Shown piece after piece: positions 44,385-55,592 of a DNA stretch of 64,000 nucleotides. The translations under genes were made by a program, and so were the position numbers. The notes beneath the pieces were generated by a model. The model worked only from the letters and a program-made list of their open reading frames with translations, was not told where the DNA came from and did no database searches. Position 1 is the stretch's first letter, and the number at the start of each line of letters is the position of its first letter. The stretch spans positions 11,753,001 through 11,817,000 of the forward strand of contig OY540817.1 in NCBI GenBank assembly GCA_961205875.1, in the 5' to 3' direction. Origin of the DNA: Sialis fuliginosa (Eukaryota; Arthropoda; Insecta; Megaloptera; Sialidae).

Positions 44385-44760
44385 ATTATAGCCTTTTATT
44401 TTGTTTGTTTTTCCCCAGTAATGGATAAAGTAAAACCAGTAATGAGCACGCAGTGATGGACACAAACTGATAAATACTACGACACAAAAGGTATAAAAGA
44501 AAGAATCGTCAAATTATACTAATAATTAGTTTAATGTCCACAATTTTGACACCTATTTGCCGATTTTCATCAAATCGCGCTGTAAAACAGTTAAATGTAT
44601 ATAGATTAATATTCAGAAATGATAGTAATCAAATATCAATAACTATTTCTAATTCAGTAAATTTAATATCCAAGACTGGTGCAAGTACTTTATATACTTT
44701 TCAGTGTTTTTAGAGTTTATTTTTTCTTAAAAAGATTTTTATATTTTAAAACATAGTAGA
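44385..44760 (-). repeat. Copy of the THAP-element intron (family M)
   Basis: The reverse complement is colinear with about 34960-35345: AAGTACTTGCACCAGTCTT, TGATATTTGATTAC, TTTACTTTATCCATTACTGG and AAAATAAAAGGCTATAATT. Neither THAP half is recognisable in this copy. Confidence 0.8.
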
Positions 44761-45436
44761 ACTAAAAAGTTATGTGCATAAACATAGCCCGTATAATAAA
44801 GTACGTTAATGTTCGATAAAATAAGGTAAATACATACAACAAAATTCAATAATTGAACACGAAAAGACCTTGCTAGTACAGCCGAACTAACAAGTGTAGG
44901 GGATTCCTAAAAACATCAACATTTAATGAGGAATTTGTCAGGACAGACGAGGAAAAATCCTACAACATTACGGCGTGTAACATAATTGTGTTTGATTAAA
45001 AAGTCGCGTGTAGGACAAGCGGTGGCGAGCACTAATGACTTAAATATTTCGATTTCACTTAGAGATTGTGGTTGTTGTACACAGCTACCGTATTTTTATT
45101 TTATTTTTATTTTGTGTTACCGGGTGTTTGAAAGAAATCACTGTAATTGTAATATAAAAACATGTTTGATGTATAAATTGAATTGGTCTTATTACTGATT
45201 GTTTATAGGAATCGAAATGAACGAAAAGAATTGACTTTAATTGATTAATGATATTTATATTTATAATTTTTGTTGGGTATATTTTGTTTTAAATGATTGG
45301 TTCTAGAGGTGATTATCTTAATATTGTTCAGTGTAGAAATTTGTTTATAATTGTGATATTATTTTAGAATTTTGTCTTTTATGAGCAACAAGATATTTTG
45401 GTGATCCTAAGTTGATTTTAATTTTTATAGATACAT
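44761..45436. other. AT-rich intronic sequence, nothing recognised
   Basis: A 70-codon frame at 44986-45198 has no domain. Confidence 0.4.
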
Positions 45437-45535
45437 TTTTACTTCCTTATACCCATGTATATGTAATATAAATATAGTATAAGTATTGAAAAGCCGAAGT
45501 TTGTCAAAACTCGGATTTTGATTGAATTTATTACG
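45437..45535 (+). repeat. Repeat family D, 5' fragment (copy 3)
   Basis: CTTCCTTATACCCATGTATA, AAGCCGAAGTTTGTC and TCGGATTTTGATTGAATT match the start of 10715-11012; the remainder is replaced by an inverted repeat. Confidence 0.65.
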
Positions 45536-45539
45536 AGTA

Positions 45540-45925
45540 TATAGAAAATGACGTGAAAAGTAGAATTTTTCAAACTGCAGGTCTGTATTTTTATTTTAGT
45601 TGATGGATTTGAAATCAGCGTGTGAAAATCTATATAGTGACACGTATAAATATTGTATAATACTTCAAAACCCGACAAAAAAGTTTTCGCAAAAAATCGA
45701 ATAAATTAAAAAGAATGTTGGTTTTTTTGCAAAATTTTTTTGACGAATTTGAAAGTATTATACTTATAGTAAGTACGTGTCACTATATAGATTTTGACAC
45801 GCTGATTTCAAATTCGTTAACTAAAAACAATTCCGACCACGCGTTCAAAAGTTACGGGCCATATCTTGAGAACGGTTTGATGTATACACCTGCGGTTTGA
45901 AAATTTCAACTTTTCACTTCATCAC
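45540..45925. repeat. Imperfect inverted repeat
   Basis: GAAATCAGCGTGTGAAAATC, TATATAGTGACACGT and GTATAATACTTC (45610-45668) are answered by GAAAGTATTATAC, ACGTGTCACTATATAG and TTGACACGCTGATTTC (45750-45815). Frames on opposite strands therefore encode near-identical peptides (CHYIDFxTLISN), an artefact of the palindrome. Confidence 0.75.
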
Positions 45926-46091
45926 AAACATACTTTTAACGAAATCTAAAATTTAAATTTGTATGTCAAATTCTATGGTTCAAAATTCAACTTTCCACAG
46001 AAATATCAATTTAAAGAAATGTAAATAAGAACTTATTTACTTTAAAATAACTTTTATGTTTAATTCATGTTGAGCGTTTCTGTCAAAACAC

Positions 46092-46225
46092 TAGTTTCTA
46101 TCTCTTTATGGTTACTTCTTTCTCACTTCCTTACACGCTTAAAAAATTACATTCTTTAAATTTCTGGTCAAAGCTCGTTGTTCACTGTTTTTTGGTCAGT
46201 CGTGAACGTGACCAATGTTCATCAA
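46092..46225 (+). repeat. Half copy of the 6.4-kb foldback element
   Basis: CTAGTTTCTATCTCTTTATG, TTACTTCTTTCTCACTTCC, CACGCTTAAAAAATTACATT and TTTTTTGGTCAGTCGTGAAC are colinear with the right arm 6586-6737; there is no left arm. Confidence 0.8.
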
Positions 46226-46664
46226 AACTTACAAGATAATCACGAAACTCTTTTTCAATTACATATGTTAATCAATTCATATGTTAAAAACAATCAACAC
46301 TTACCTATTTTATATATATGTATATTGTGAGTCAAGTAAAATTTTGAAATAAAACTATTTTTCGAGAGCACGTTATGTTTTTTTCCACCTTTTGTATCTA
46401 GCGTACACGCGATGGGAAAACATCACACTTTTAATGTAGAAAAATGCGTGTGTGTGGCCGATGATGGCGATAACAGAGGAAGTCACTGATAGTGGATTTT
46501 GATTTAACCAATTAACTGCCCGGATTTTATTTCAGTATAGGGTTGTGCGGGAAAATAAGCAAGTGGATGAAGAAATAAGCGACCGGTCAGGTATAAAAAT
46601 TAATTTGGAAAATGTAATGTTTTGAAGGTGAAATAATTAAAGGGTTGCGGACGTTAACGAAAAA

Positions 46665-46800
46665 TATTTTTACTTCTTCGCAATATCGAAGATACGAGAA
46701 GCTTTGTGATCGTTTTAAAATGAGACAAAAAAAATGTTCTCCGATTTCAAAATTAAATTGATCTTTCCGTTTAACGTCAAGACAAACTTTTTTTTAGTAA
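46665..46800 (+). repeat. Repeat family J fragment
   Basis: CTTCGCAATATCGAAGATACG, GAGAAGCTTTGTGATCG and AACGTCAAGACAAAC match 17003-17125 and the inverse of 29100-29225. Confidence 0.75.
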
Positions 46801-47924
46801 AATTGTATAAGAATTAATTATTAATTTATTAATTTATTAAACTTTCGGTTTTTAATTAAATTGTTTAATAATTAACTACCTTTATTGAATTTAGCACGAG
46901 GAAGCACTGTGTATTAACTTGGCAGATGTTTTTTTTATGGTTTATTGTATTTGAAAAAAGTGAATTTTGAAAGTATCTAGGTAATAGTTATTTATGAACA
47001 TTTTAATTGAGTTTAGAATATAAAATTAATCTTTGAATCTTTTATGTTACAGAAAGACGCCCCTATTCTTTTACGTTTCTAGGTTCAGGAGTTTTAAAAT
47101 GTATTTGACAAATAGATTGAACTGCGTTTGATATGTAAAGTTCAACAAAAAACAAATAAAAAACTTGAACCCTATTTGAACATCTCTCAAAGTAAAACAA
47201 ATTCTTTCAAAATATTATCTTATCAACGTGTCAAAAAAATTCAACAGCAACAAAAACTCGTAGACGAAAAAAAACGAACGAAATGAGTTTTTTTCCCTCC
47301 AACTCCTCTTCTATAAAAACATGATTGCGTTTTAAGTAATTCTCATTCACAAAAATGTTCGCCAAACATTTGTCGTGTGAAATGATTAAACACAAAAGAA
47401 TTCAATTATGCAGAGTGGAATGGAGTGCGCCTCGGTCAAAACAAGTCTAATATACAATTCAACAGCGCTACAATAGAACAGGCAAATGGCGTGCACTTCT
47501 GTTTTTGGTAGCGATGTACATTTAATTTGGCCAACTGCATTTCAACTGTATTTAGCGAAAACCTACTTCGTTGTTGTTAATTATGTATTGATTATTGGTA
47601 CCTTTCTACCTCTATAATTAACGATTCCTGTATTTGGTAATTAATAAATTATCTATGTATCATAATTTGTATTTCACACTGTAAATACTGATTTGTCTTT
47701 CAGATACTTGGATTAATATTTTATCGCCGCAGTTTTTCATGTGACCAATTTTCAGAATGTGTTCTTGTTAATAATTTGTTTTTGTGGTAAATTGATTAAT
47801 CGTTTAATAAAAAAATTCCTGAAATTTTATATAATATATTGCATGCCGATATAATTGGTATTTGCAGGCCGGCATACTGTTGATCAAAATTTTTGTATCA
47901 AATGAAATTATCAGAAATAATAAT
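46801..47924. other. AT-rich intronic sequence, nothing recognised
   Basis: No repeat family copy or gene-like frame recognised. Confidence 0.45.
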
Positions 47925-48220
47925 AGGGGAAAGGGATGTATCTTGGGACGGTTTTACCTTGAGACAATTGCTCTAAAAATCCAACCACTGTAGCTGTAAC
48001 TCAGAATTACATGTTATATTGGCAACCATGTCCCTTGTTTGCTCACCAAGTTATTTCAGTTTCAGTTATTGTTCGAAGCTTTAAGTGTCAAATTATAGTT
48101 CTTGTACCTTGAAAGTAAAATTTTGCTGCAACTTCCAGATCGTATACAAACAAGCTAAGCATTATTACTGACATTATCTGATGTAGTATGTAACTGTCCC
48201 AAGGTACAACCTTTTCTCCT
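47925..48220. mobile_element. 296-bp MITE with AATAATAAT target duplication
   Basis: AGGGGAAAGGGATGTATC then TTGGGACGG at the left; CTGTCCCAAGGTACAACC then TTTTCTCCT at the right, imperfect inverses of about 30 bp. AATAATAAT flanks both sides (47916-47924, 48221-48229). The repeat is low-complexity, so 8 or 9 bp cannot be separated (hAT or Mutator-like). Confidence 0.7.
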
Positions 48221-49352
48221 AATAATAATTTATAAAAAAAAAATAATTTTAAGAAAACGTACTGGTAAGAGTAGGTACTATTTATTTTCACCCCTGCATA
48301 TTTGAGAAAGATTTTTAGGATCTTATATCTCGATAATGGTAACATACAAATGTCAAAATAGATAAAATAGTCTAATTACCGCCCCATTATTTACTAAATT
48401 GTATTTTTTTCTTGATTTAAGGAATGTGAGAATAATAAATAATATATACAAATCTTCTTTTTACATCAATTGATAATTCATTAATAAAATGAGTCAGAAT
48501 TTATATGAACTTTCCCCAGCAAAACCCCATAACTTCGCTATCCAACTCTGGTTTATTATTGTTGTATTTATTTTATTTGCTAAATACAAACTATCTGAAA
48601 ACACATCATTCTATTTAACTTTCATAAAACTAAAACAACAGTAAGCATATGTTTCAACTTAACATAGAAGCTTTTATCAGGAGTTAACTGCTAATACGAA
48701 GACTATCTACTTGAGAAGTCCGCCATTATGTTGTTTTATTCTGCATTACAGCGAAAAGTTTTCCTGAAAGAAAAATAACAAGACATGCTAGTTTCGTTAT
48801 GAATATGTATGTACTTGGTACATTGTTTGTAGTGCTGAAGACTGATTTACTAAACGTTAAAAATAATATTCAAACAGCTTAACTAAAACTAAATAAATAG
48901 TTAAGAAAAGATCCATAGAAAAATTTTAGTCTAATGTACTTACTAATTTTTGACAATTTTTTTTAATTGATTTAAAAACCCCGTTTTTAAAAACTGCGGA
49001 AAACGTAGCATAGTAATTTTCCATCCGATTGATTTGAAATTTTAACTGTTAACTTCTTAGATAGATTTTACATCGAAGTACACACGATTTTTAAGTTTTA
49101 TTACGGTTAATTAATGCACTTAGTGTAGCAACGCTAAAGTCACCATTTTGTTTTATATATCATTAAGAAATTTTTTATGTATATTTTGAGACATCATTTG
49201 ATTGCTTTTTTTATTATTCTAAAAAAATTCTTAAAAAAAGTATCATTTTCCGAAGTGACTATTAGATGTAACCCCTTAAGTACATTAAATCGGTTCCTGA
49301 GAACATCGCATCGCATATAAATGCATTTCTGTAGAGTATAGATACTCAAGTA
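48221..49352. other. AT-rich intronic sequence, nothing recognised
   Basis: No repeat family copy or gene-like frame recognised. Confidence 0.45.
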
Positions 49353-50006
49353 CAGTCGGGACTCATTTATTTTAAACCTTCTGAATCGTTTGACACGAGA
49401 AATTCGCGTTTATTCTAATTGACATTGCAAAATCATGAAAAAGCTATCACAGACAATTTTGTCTATTCGGGAAGTGTCATTTTTACTATTCTTAAGTTGG
49501 CAATACGTTCTGTGGTTTTTGACAGCTCTCTATGATTTTGCATGTCGAATTTGTATGTATGTACTTCTTTGATTGTATGTGTTGTTAAATTATCAAAAAA
49601 TACGAAAACAAGAATAAATGAAAGATTTTTTTGTAATTGATGTTCTATTAAGTATACATTTATAACATTTGAATACGTCTTCGTGGTGACTTCAAATCCC
49701 GCGCCAACGCTGATTTTTCAAGGAGCTATAGAGACTATATATGTAAACCTTGGTATTTAATATTTATCGTTAATAGTTAATCGTGATAGTGAAATAATTT
49801 TACTTTACTTTTAATTTCGAATATGAGCAATGTGACGAGTGACGACGGTGATAAGTGTGTCTAATTAATTCTACAAAAATTTCAAAAATATGTTCGTTTA
49901 CGCCATGACTCGAGAATGGTGGGAGGTGAAGGAGGAGAACAAATTTCGAATAAACGAAACTCGGCATTTAGGATAAACGAGACTTACAATAAACGAGTCC
50001 CGGTTG
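49353..50006. mobile_element. Pogo/Tigger-like TA-flanked element containing a family H arm
   Basis: CAGTCGGGACTCATTTATTT starts at 49353, and AATAAACGAGTCCCGGTTG ends at 50006. TA lies outside both ends. CAGT...CTCATTTAT-like termini resemble pogo/Tigger TIRs, and internal GATAAACGAG/ATAAACGA repeats lie near the right end. The centre (TTGCAAAATCATGAAAAAGC, TCAAAAAATACGAAAACAAG, CCGCGCCAACGCTGA) matches one arm and flank of the foldback at 12151-12482, linking the two. No transposase frame. Confidence 0.78.
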
Positions 50007-51307
50007 TATCAAAATTATACATTTGACATTTAGCTTCTAAAGGGCTCAATAATTTCTCGAAGACGCGTACCTAGTGATAATAATTAAACACGGTAATGTA
50101 TGTTCACATACACGCACACTTGATACGAATGTTAATCGCGCACCCACCTCGCGTCTCTCACCGCATTGTTATAAATGTGTTTAGCTATTTAGTAAAATTC
50201 CTGTAATTAGCGAGCGATAAATAATCAAAACCAAAATGAGTATTGAATTACACCAGATCCGTATTTAATAAATACATTGTTGTTATTTATACATCTGTGC
50301 AAATTAAAATATAAATGTCATTAGGAAGGATGAAATAAAATTTAATTACCCAGGACTATAATATAGTCATTTAATTCGAAAATATATTTTTTTCGAGTTA
50401 ATGTGTTTTATATTTTAATGGAAATGTTTGCAGTGGAATAATTTCAGGATTAATTATTTCACATAAAAAAATTACTTACATTAACTTTTTTTGGATATCA
50501 GAATTATTATATATTGTAATTGTTGTATACAATAATTATAGTTATGAAACTTTTAAATTAAACTTCTTGTAAATAAATAAATTTACCACAGTAGGCGCTG
50601 GTTATTGCGTTAATTGCGGTTAATAGAATCCGACGCTTAATGTGCTCAATTTCTTATCATTTTCAGTATTCCATACCGAAATCGGAAAAAGGGACACTTA
50701 TGGAACCAAATGCACTGTGTCTGTCTGTTATAACTTTCAAACTACTTAACTGTTTAAATGAGAAAGAAAACTAAGAATTAGCATATTCATAGTAAATTGT
50801 GTACTTATAATAAACCTGATATAATACTTCAACTAACTAACTAAGAATATACAAGGAAGTGTTTTTAACACTTACTTTGATCTGATTGAAATTTGCAAAA
50901 TTATGAACGGATATTCCGGGAAAATAACATTTTTGCTACCAAAAATATTAAATATATATTCATAAAAAATAGTTTTTAATCAATTCCCATGTGGTTGCTA
51001 CAAAATGATGAGGTGGATTGCACTTACAAACAACACATACAAGATTTACCTAACAAAATTTTAAATATTTTTTTTTATATTAGGTTACATTACGAAGCTA
51101 CGAAAAAAAGAACAAAATATTAAAATTGGGTAAAAAAATTCGAAACTTATATTATTTATAAATCAATAATTGTTTTTTTTTAAATAAAATTATTTTATAA
51201 CGTTAATTATTTTTTGTTTTTTAACCTCTTTATATACATATATATCTATGTATGAATACTTTTAATGTTCGGGACTAAGAATGAAATAGTTACACACCTG
51301 TTTAAAA
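50007..51307. other. AT-rich intronic sequence, nothing recognised
   Basis: 50085-50180 is slightly GC-richer (CGCGCACCCACCTCGCG) without a frame. Confidence 0.45.
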
Positions 51308-51425
51308 AAAGGACAAGTATATTCCAAAACTGTTTCTATCTCTTTCTTTTGACACGGCTCTGTTTACGAGTTAGATGCGTGGTCCATGCTCTATGTCTAT
51401 GGTACGGAAATCCTCGCTGCTGAGA
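51308..51425 (+). repeat. Repeat family C copy
   Basis: AAGGACAAGTATATTCCAAA, TCTTTCTTTTGACACGGCTC and GGTCCATGCTCTATGTCTAT match 32976-33085. A minus-strand 80-codon frame just downstream (51459-51701) is mixed in composition but unrecognised. Confidence 0.75.
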
Positions 51426-51971
51426 TAGAAGTAACTAACTATGTCGCATTCTATAAAATTAAATTACTCGTATAATAAATAGTAGCGCAATATAATTCAA
51501 CGTCCAACATTTTTTTGTACCATTCTCGCTCGCGTCTGCAAATGAAGATCTATTTAAAGCCTTTCCTTCTGAAGGAAGTAATTTACTTTGGTTCATAACT
51601 CCTTTGTACCAAAAAGGTCGTACTATTGCGGACCTGTGTCTCCTGAACAATAGACTCACATATACATACACATCATGGACGTCTGATGGAGTTTTTATCA
51701 AGAGGGGCAGGGTAAATACATATGTCTATTTTAGGGAATTATCTTAATATTTTTCTTAATTAGTATTGCGTTGTATATAAGATATATTAGGTTATTTACA
51801 AAAAAAAATATAAATTAGAATTTATTTGTGGAGGTTTAATAAATCCAACAAAAACTGATAATTAATAATTATTGAAGAAAATGTTATTATCAATAAGTAA
51901 AAAATCAAAATTGACTACGATAAGCTCTTTAATGTTATGTTAATATATTGTACATAGGTTTAATAGTTTTT
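51426..51971. other. Intronic sequence with an unassigned minus-strand frame
   Basis: Frame 51701-51459 (80 codons, minus) reads SLLFRRHRSAIVRPFWYKGV and LPSEGKALNRSSF; composition is more protein-like than elsewhere but I know no match. It may be a gene fragment or chance. Confidence 0.35.
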
Positions 51972-52569
51972 AAGGTTCCGAAGAAACCAATTAATCTCAC
52001 TTTGTGGTCTGTCCGTCTGTACTTTTCAGTCCAAGCAAAATATCTTTATAATCTAGAAACTTGAAATTTTTACTGAAGATGTAAAATAAATGTTAAAATT
52101 AAAAAAAAAGAAGATTTTCTGGAGGGGGGGAGGGTAACCAAACCAGTAGAATTTCACGCTATATCTTATACAGAGGGCTTCTTCAAAGCAAATACCCCAA
52201 GGTGTATGGGATGTTAAAATGTAGATCTCAATCAGTAGAATTTGGCCCTATTTTATATTTTTTTCCTAACTCCAAAATGGCGCCTGCAAGGGGTTCAAAG
52301 CAGTCATTTATTTTGTATCTCCCCCCCCCCCCAAACTGTCTAAAAAATTTTTGAAAAAATCTGATATTGAGGTGGGATTACCACCGACAGATACTAAAGT
52401 CAACAATATCATTTCAAATTTTGGAGAAATAGACAGGGGCGTGATAAAAATTTTTATTTTTATATCTAGACATACGGCATATGACCCTATTTTTATATAT
52501 TTTTTTAACTAAAAAATGCACCTGTAAGTGGCTCCAAACAGTTCGCGTAGTACGTACTTCGGAACCCTT
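51972..52569 (+). mobile_element. Repeat family E copy, 598 bp
   Basis: Left end AAGGTTCCGAAGAAACC then TCACTTTGTGGTCTGTCCG; right end ACTTCGGAACCCTT. Inside, AAAATGGCGCC and a C run (52321-52332). The right flank (ATGGCATACATATGTCTTG) is also similar to that of the 58.15-58.48-kb copy, so the element may extend further. Confidence 0.75.
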
Positions 52570-54499
52570 ATGGCATACATATGTCTTGACCGATTTTTAA
52601 TATACTTATTTGTATTGAGCATCAACGGTTCACTGAAAACATAATTTGTGTACCCATTGTTTTTACTTATAGGCGCCTATGATACAAACACATACGCACC
52701 CACACATACACACAAACAGAGTGAGCGTGTGCCGTGGAAGGATAGTAATTTATTTGACCTCTTCCCAACAGTCCCGTCTTTTAATTCATTCACAAAGTGC
52801 GAGTAATTATCTAATACGGAAACTGTAGCTCATCTCTGTTTATTTGCCTCTCTCTTTCTCAGGTTTTCTTACTCCTTTGTGTCTTTGTACACTTATATTA
52901 TTCCACGAATTAACTTACCAAAAGGATGTCGGGTTTTTAGATTTATTGGAAAATTAGAAAATATTTTGGAGTTGATACGTATTGTAATATTTTATTATGC
53001 TTCATAAAGATGCATTTTCATACTGACACTCAAATGAGTGTCAAATTATATCACGTGACCGAATTTTGATGTTCTTCGGAGAGATGGTGAAGGGAGAAAC
53101 AGCGTTAAAAACCAGCGTCAATACCTTTCTGACATTTAAGCGTTTACAAGATCTATTATCACTTAGGATTTTAGGATTTAGGATTTTTTCAGGAGGACCA
53201 AAAAACAATTTATTTATGTATTATAACTTGAAATATGATCATACTATTAATCAAATTTTAGACATTCTAGAATAATTTAATATAATAAAATTGATTTACG
53301 TTGTGTTGGATTAAGCGATGCTATGACGTCTATTCGGCTTTTAAAGTGATTGATTTACTTTTTAATAAGCCTATCGAAACGAAGAAACAACGTTTCTTAA
53401 CAATTTTAATTGATATTTACCTCTTCAGGATTAATGGCGTCAAAGATCAACCCAGTTCAGTTTTTTTTTTCACTTGACGCTAGAATTCAAAATTTATCAC
53501 GTGACCTGTGCACGTGACTATTTTTGACGCTAGAATGAGCGTCGAGCGTTAACACGGAAAAAACTTTTAAAGAGGGTCTTCCACAAATCACGCCGTTTTT
53601 TGTTCTGTTTTTTGAGAATAAGTCGTAGAGGAAACCAGTGATGCGAATGAGATGCAGTTTTCTGGGTTTAACATGTTTATTCTTATACTTTTAACAGAAT
53701 TTTTTTCGTGGTTTGACTCCTGTTCGACCTTGAAAACACCCCTTTGGAAAATTTCATATCAAACGGTTGACACGATTTAGCTCATGCGTTTTAACGGTGC
53801 ATTGTTGCATATCTATAATTTACAGTTTAATATATCATATATTATATTACTCGAAACTACATAAATGCATATATGTAAATGCACAATATAAAATGATATG
53901 TATACATAATACCGTCATATAATAATATATAGCATCCATACAACAGTTGATACCGTATGTAGACTTTACATTTAGAATTTTACAATACCTCGAAGTAATA
54001 TAACGTATGTGTGAAATTGCTTCCTTTATATATACGAAAATAATATAAAATAAGACGGATGAAATATGCACACGTTTATACACAGTAACGTTCAAATTTC
54101 ATTTTTGTAACGCGCAGTATCTGAACATGGATCTAAAATTGGTCCCTGGACGCAGATACTTGTAATATGATGTAGATAGAATTATCAAAACATTCTGCCT
54201 CCTTATCGTATGAATTCGCTATACAGCTAAAGTGCCGTTATGTATGTGTAAGAGAAAGAGGGCGAGAGGTGTAGTATTAATTGGTTCAATAAATAAGGAA
54301 AATGAAGGTTTCGGTTCAAAATTCAATGTCTTGTATAGACATCCGTTTTTATTTTAAATAATTTGATAACTGTATCTTTATATATATTTTATTGCAGTTT
54401 GCTATACGTTTTTATTGTTTGTTTATTTTGGCTTTCCATCTTCGAATTTAGCCAGGACTCTTTTATTTTTTTACGTTTATTTTGTGATAAGAGGAAAAG
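52570..54499. other. Intronic sequence; CACGTG-type motifs
   Basis: 52660-52900 has CA-rich and CT-rich stretches. TATCACGTGACC occurs at about 53049 and 53498, TGCACGTGAC at about 53509 and GACGCTAGAAT twice (53478, 53527), suggesting degraded repeats. An ORF at 53066-53275 is unrecognised. Confidence 0.4.
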
Positions 54500-54712
54500 A
54501 AGTTCCAAAACTCGTTCGTTCCATTTTAAAAAATAATCGAGATGTAGTGGATTTTGAAAGAATGTTTGGCTACTTTCATATTGTAATGTCAGTTTTGAGC
54601 AAAACTCACTCAATCATATTATAATTGGAATATGAAAAAATGCCAAAAATTCTTCCAAAATCCACTACATCTCGATTAATTTTTAAAATGGAACGAACGA
54701 GTATTGGAACTC
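54500..54712. repeat. Foldback element with ~80-bp arms
   Basis: AGTTCCAAAACTCGTTCGTTC, ATCGAGATGTAGTGGATTTT and AGAATGTTTGGC on the left are answered by GCCAAAAATTCT, AAAATCCACTACATCTCGAT and GAACGAACGAGTATTGGAACT on the right, around a loop of about 45 bp. Confidence 0.85.
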
Positions 54713-55407
54713 ACCTCGTCATATACTTTTTAGTTTTTTTGTTAGTTTCTGTTTATTGTTTTTAATTTCTTTTTTCACGTTTCGCTGTTATTGATTTTTA
54801 ATTTCTTATTTTCTAAGTCGGGGACAAGACAAAAAAAAGACCAAATGTTAAAAAAAATCTTAAATAACTCTCCACGTTTTATTACCCCAAAGTACTTACT
54901 AAACATTTTTTATTTCTTGTACTTTTTCTCTAAAGTTGATGATTTCTGAGTAAAAAATTCTTGAAAGTTAAAAAATCTCTCGAATTATTTTGTTAGATAT
55001 CTTTGAAAGTTAAGGTTGTTTAAAAAAATAAAATAAAAAAATAAAAATTACTGTTCGATTACCCCCTCACAACCAAACATGAGATAAAAATCTGTAACAC
55101 AAAAACACCACCCTGTATGTGATACGTACAAGAGTATTTAGTTATAAAGGTAGAAAAACAAAATGATCCTTGTTATATACTTGCATGTTAGTATCACCTA
55201 GATCGTCCCTAATGGCTAATGTCTGAGGCAACCCTTGCAACCCCTTCTAAATAAATAAATATAGCACACGTCCGCAAACATACATATCTACAAATTGAAC
55301 CTACAATAAAAATTAAGTATTTATCGTTTTCTTTATTTTCATCTCAGGGCACTCAACACTTTGACAGGGCTGAATCTAGTTAAAGTTTTGTATTTATGTA
55401 TGATCTT
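54713..55407. other. AT-rich intronic sequence, nothing recognised
   Basis: No repeat family copy or gene-like frame recognised. Confidence 0.45.
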
Positions 55408-55592
55408 ACTACTGGAAAACGGAGAAACTGTAGTTGCTTAGTCACTTAAACTAAATAAATACACCTTAACCACAAGAATACAATGTCTCATAGATTGTTA
55501 GGTTCCTGACTCCTGATGATAACTTCTTGTGAAGTCGAAGCACGTGTCGAGTGACATTGTTTTCTTGTGGTTAAGGTTTATTTATTTAGTTT
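55408..55592 (+). ncRNA. Hammerhead-ribozyme-like motif at the tip of a long hairpin (copy 3)
   Basis: The core is CTGATGA at 55513-55519. Stem II is ACTTC (55522-55526), TTGT, GAAGT (55531-55535). GAAG (55537-55540) stands for GAAA. C55541, loop ACGT and G55546 form stem III, then TC with cleavage predicted after 55548. ACTC (55509-55512) pairs GAGT (55549-55552). Beyond an internal loop, CAATGTC pairs GACATTG, and CTTAACCACAAGA and AAACTAAATAAAT pair with TCTTGTGGTTAAG and ATTTATTTAGTTT, extending stem I to about 40 pairs. The 5' end TACTACTGGAAAACGGAGAA is the inverse of the 3' end of the 9-kb copy, so an intact element is an almost complete palindrome with the ribozyme at its tip. Confidence 0.65.

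Noticed and set aside
45439-45900. Similar peptides CHYIDFxTLISN on opposite strands
   Set aside because: Explained by the inverted repeat at 45540-45925, not by coding conservation.
51459-51701. 80-codon minus-strand frame with protein-like composition
   Set aside because: No family recognised, no start or splice context, and adjacent to a dispersed repeat.
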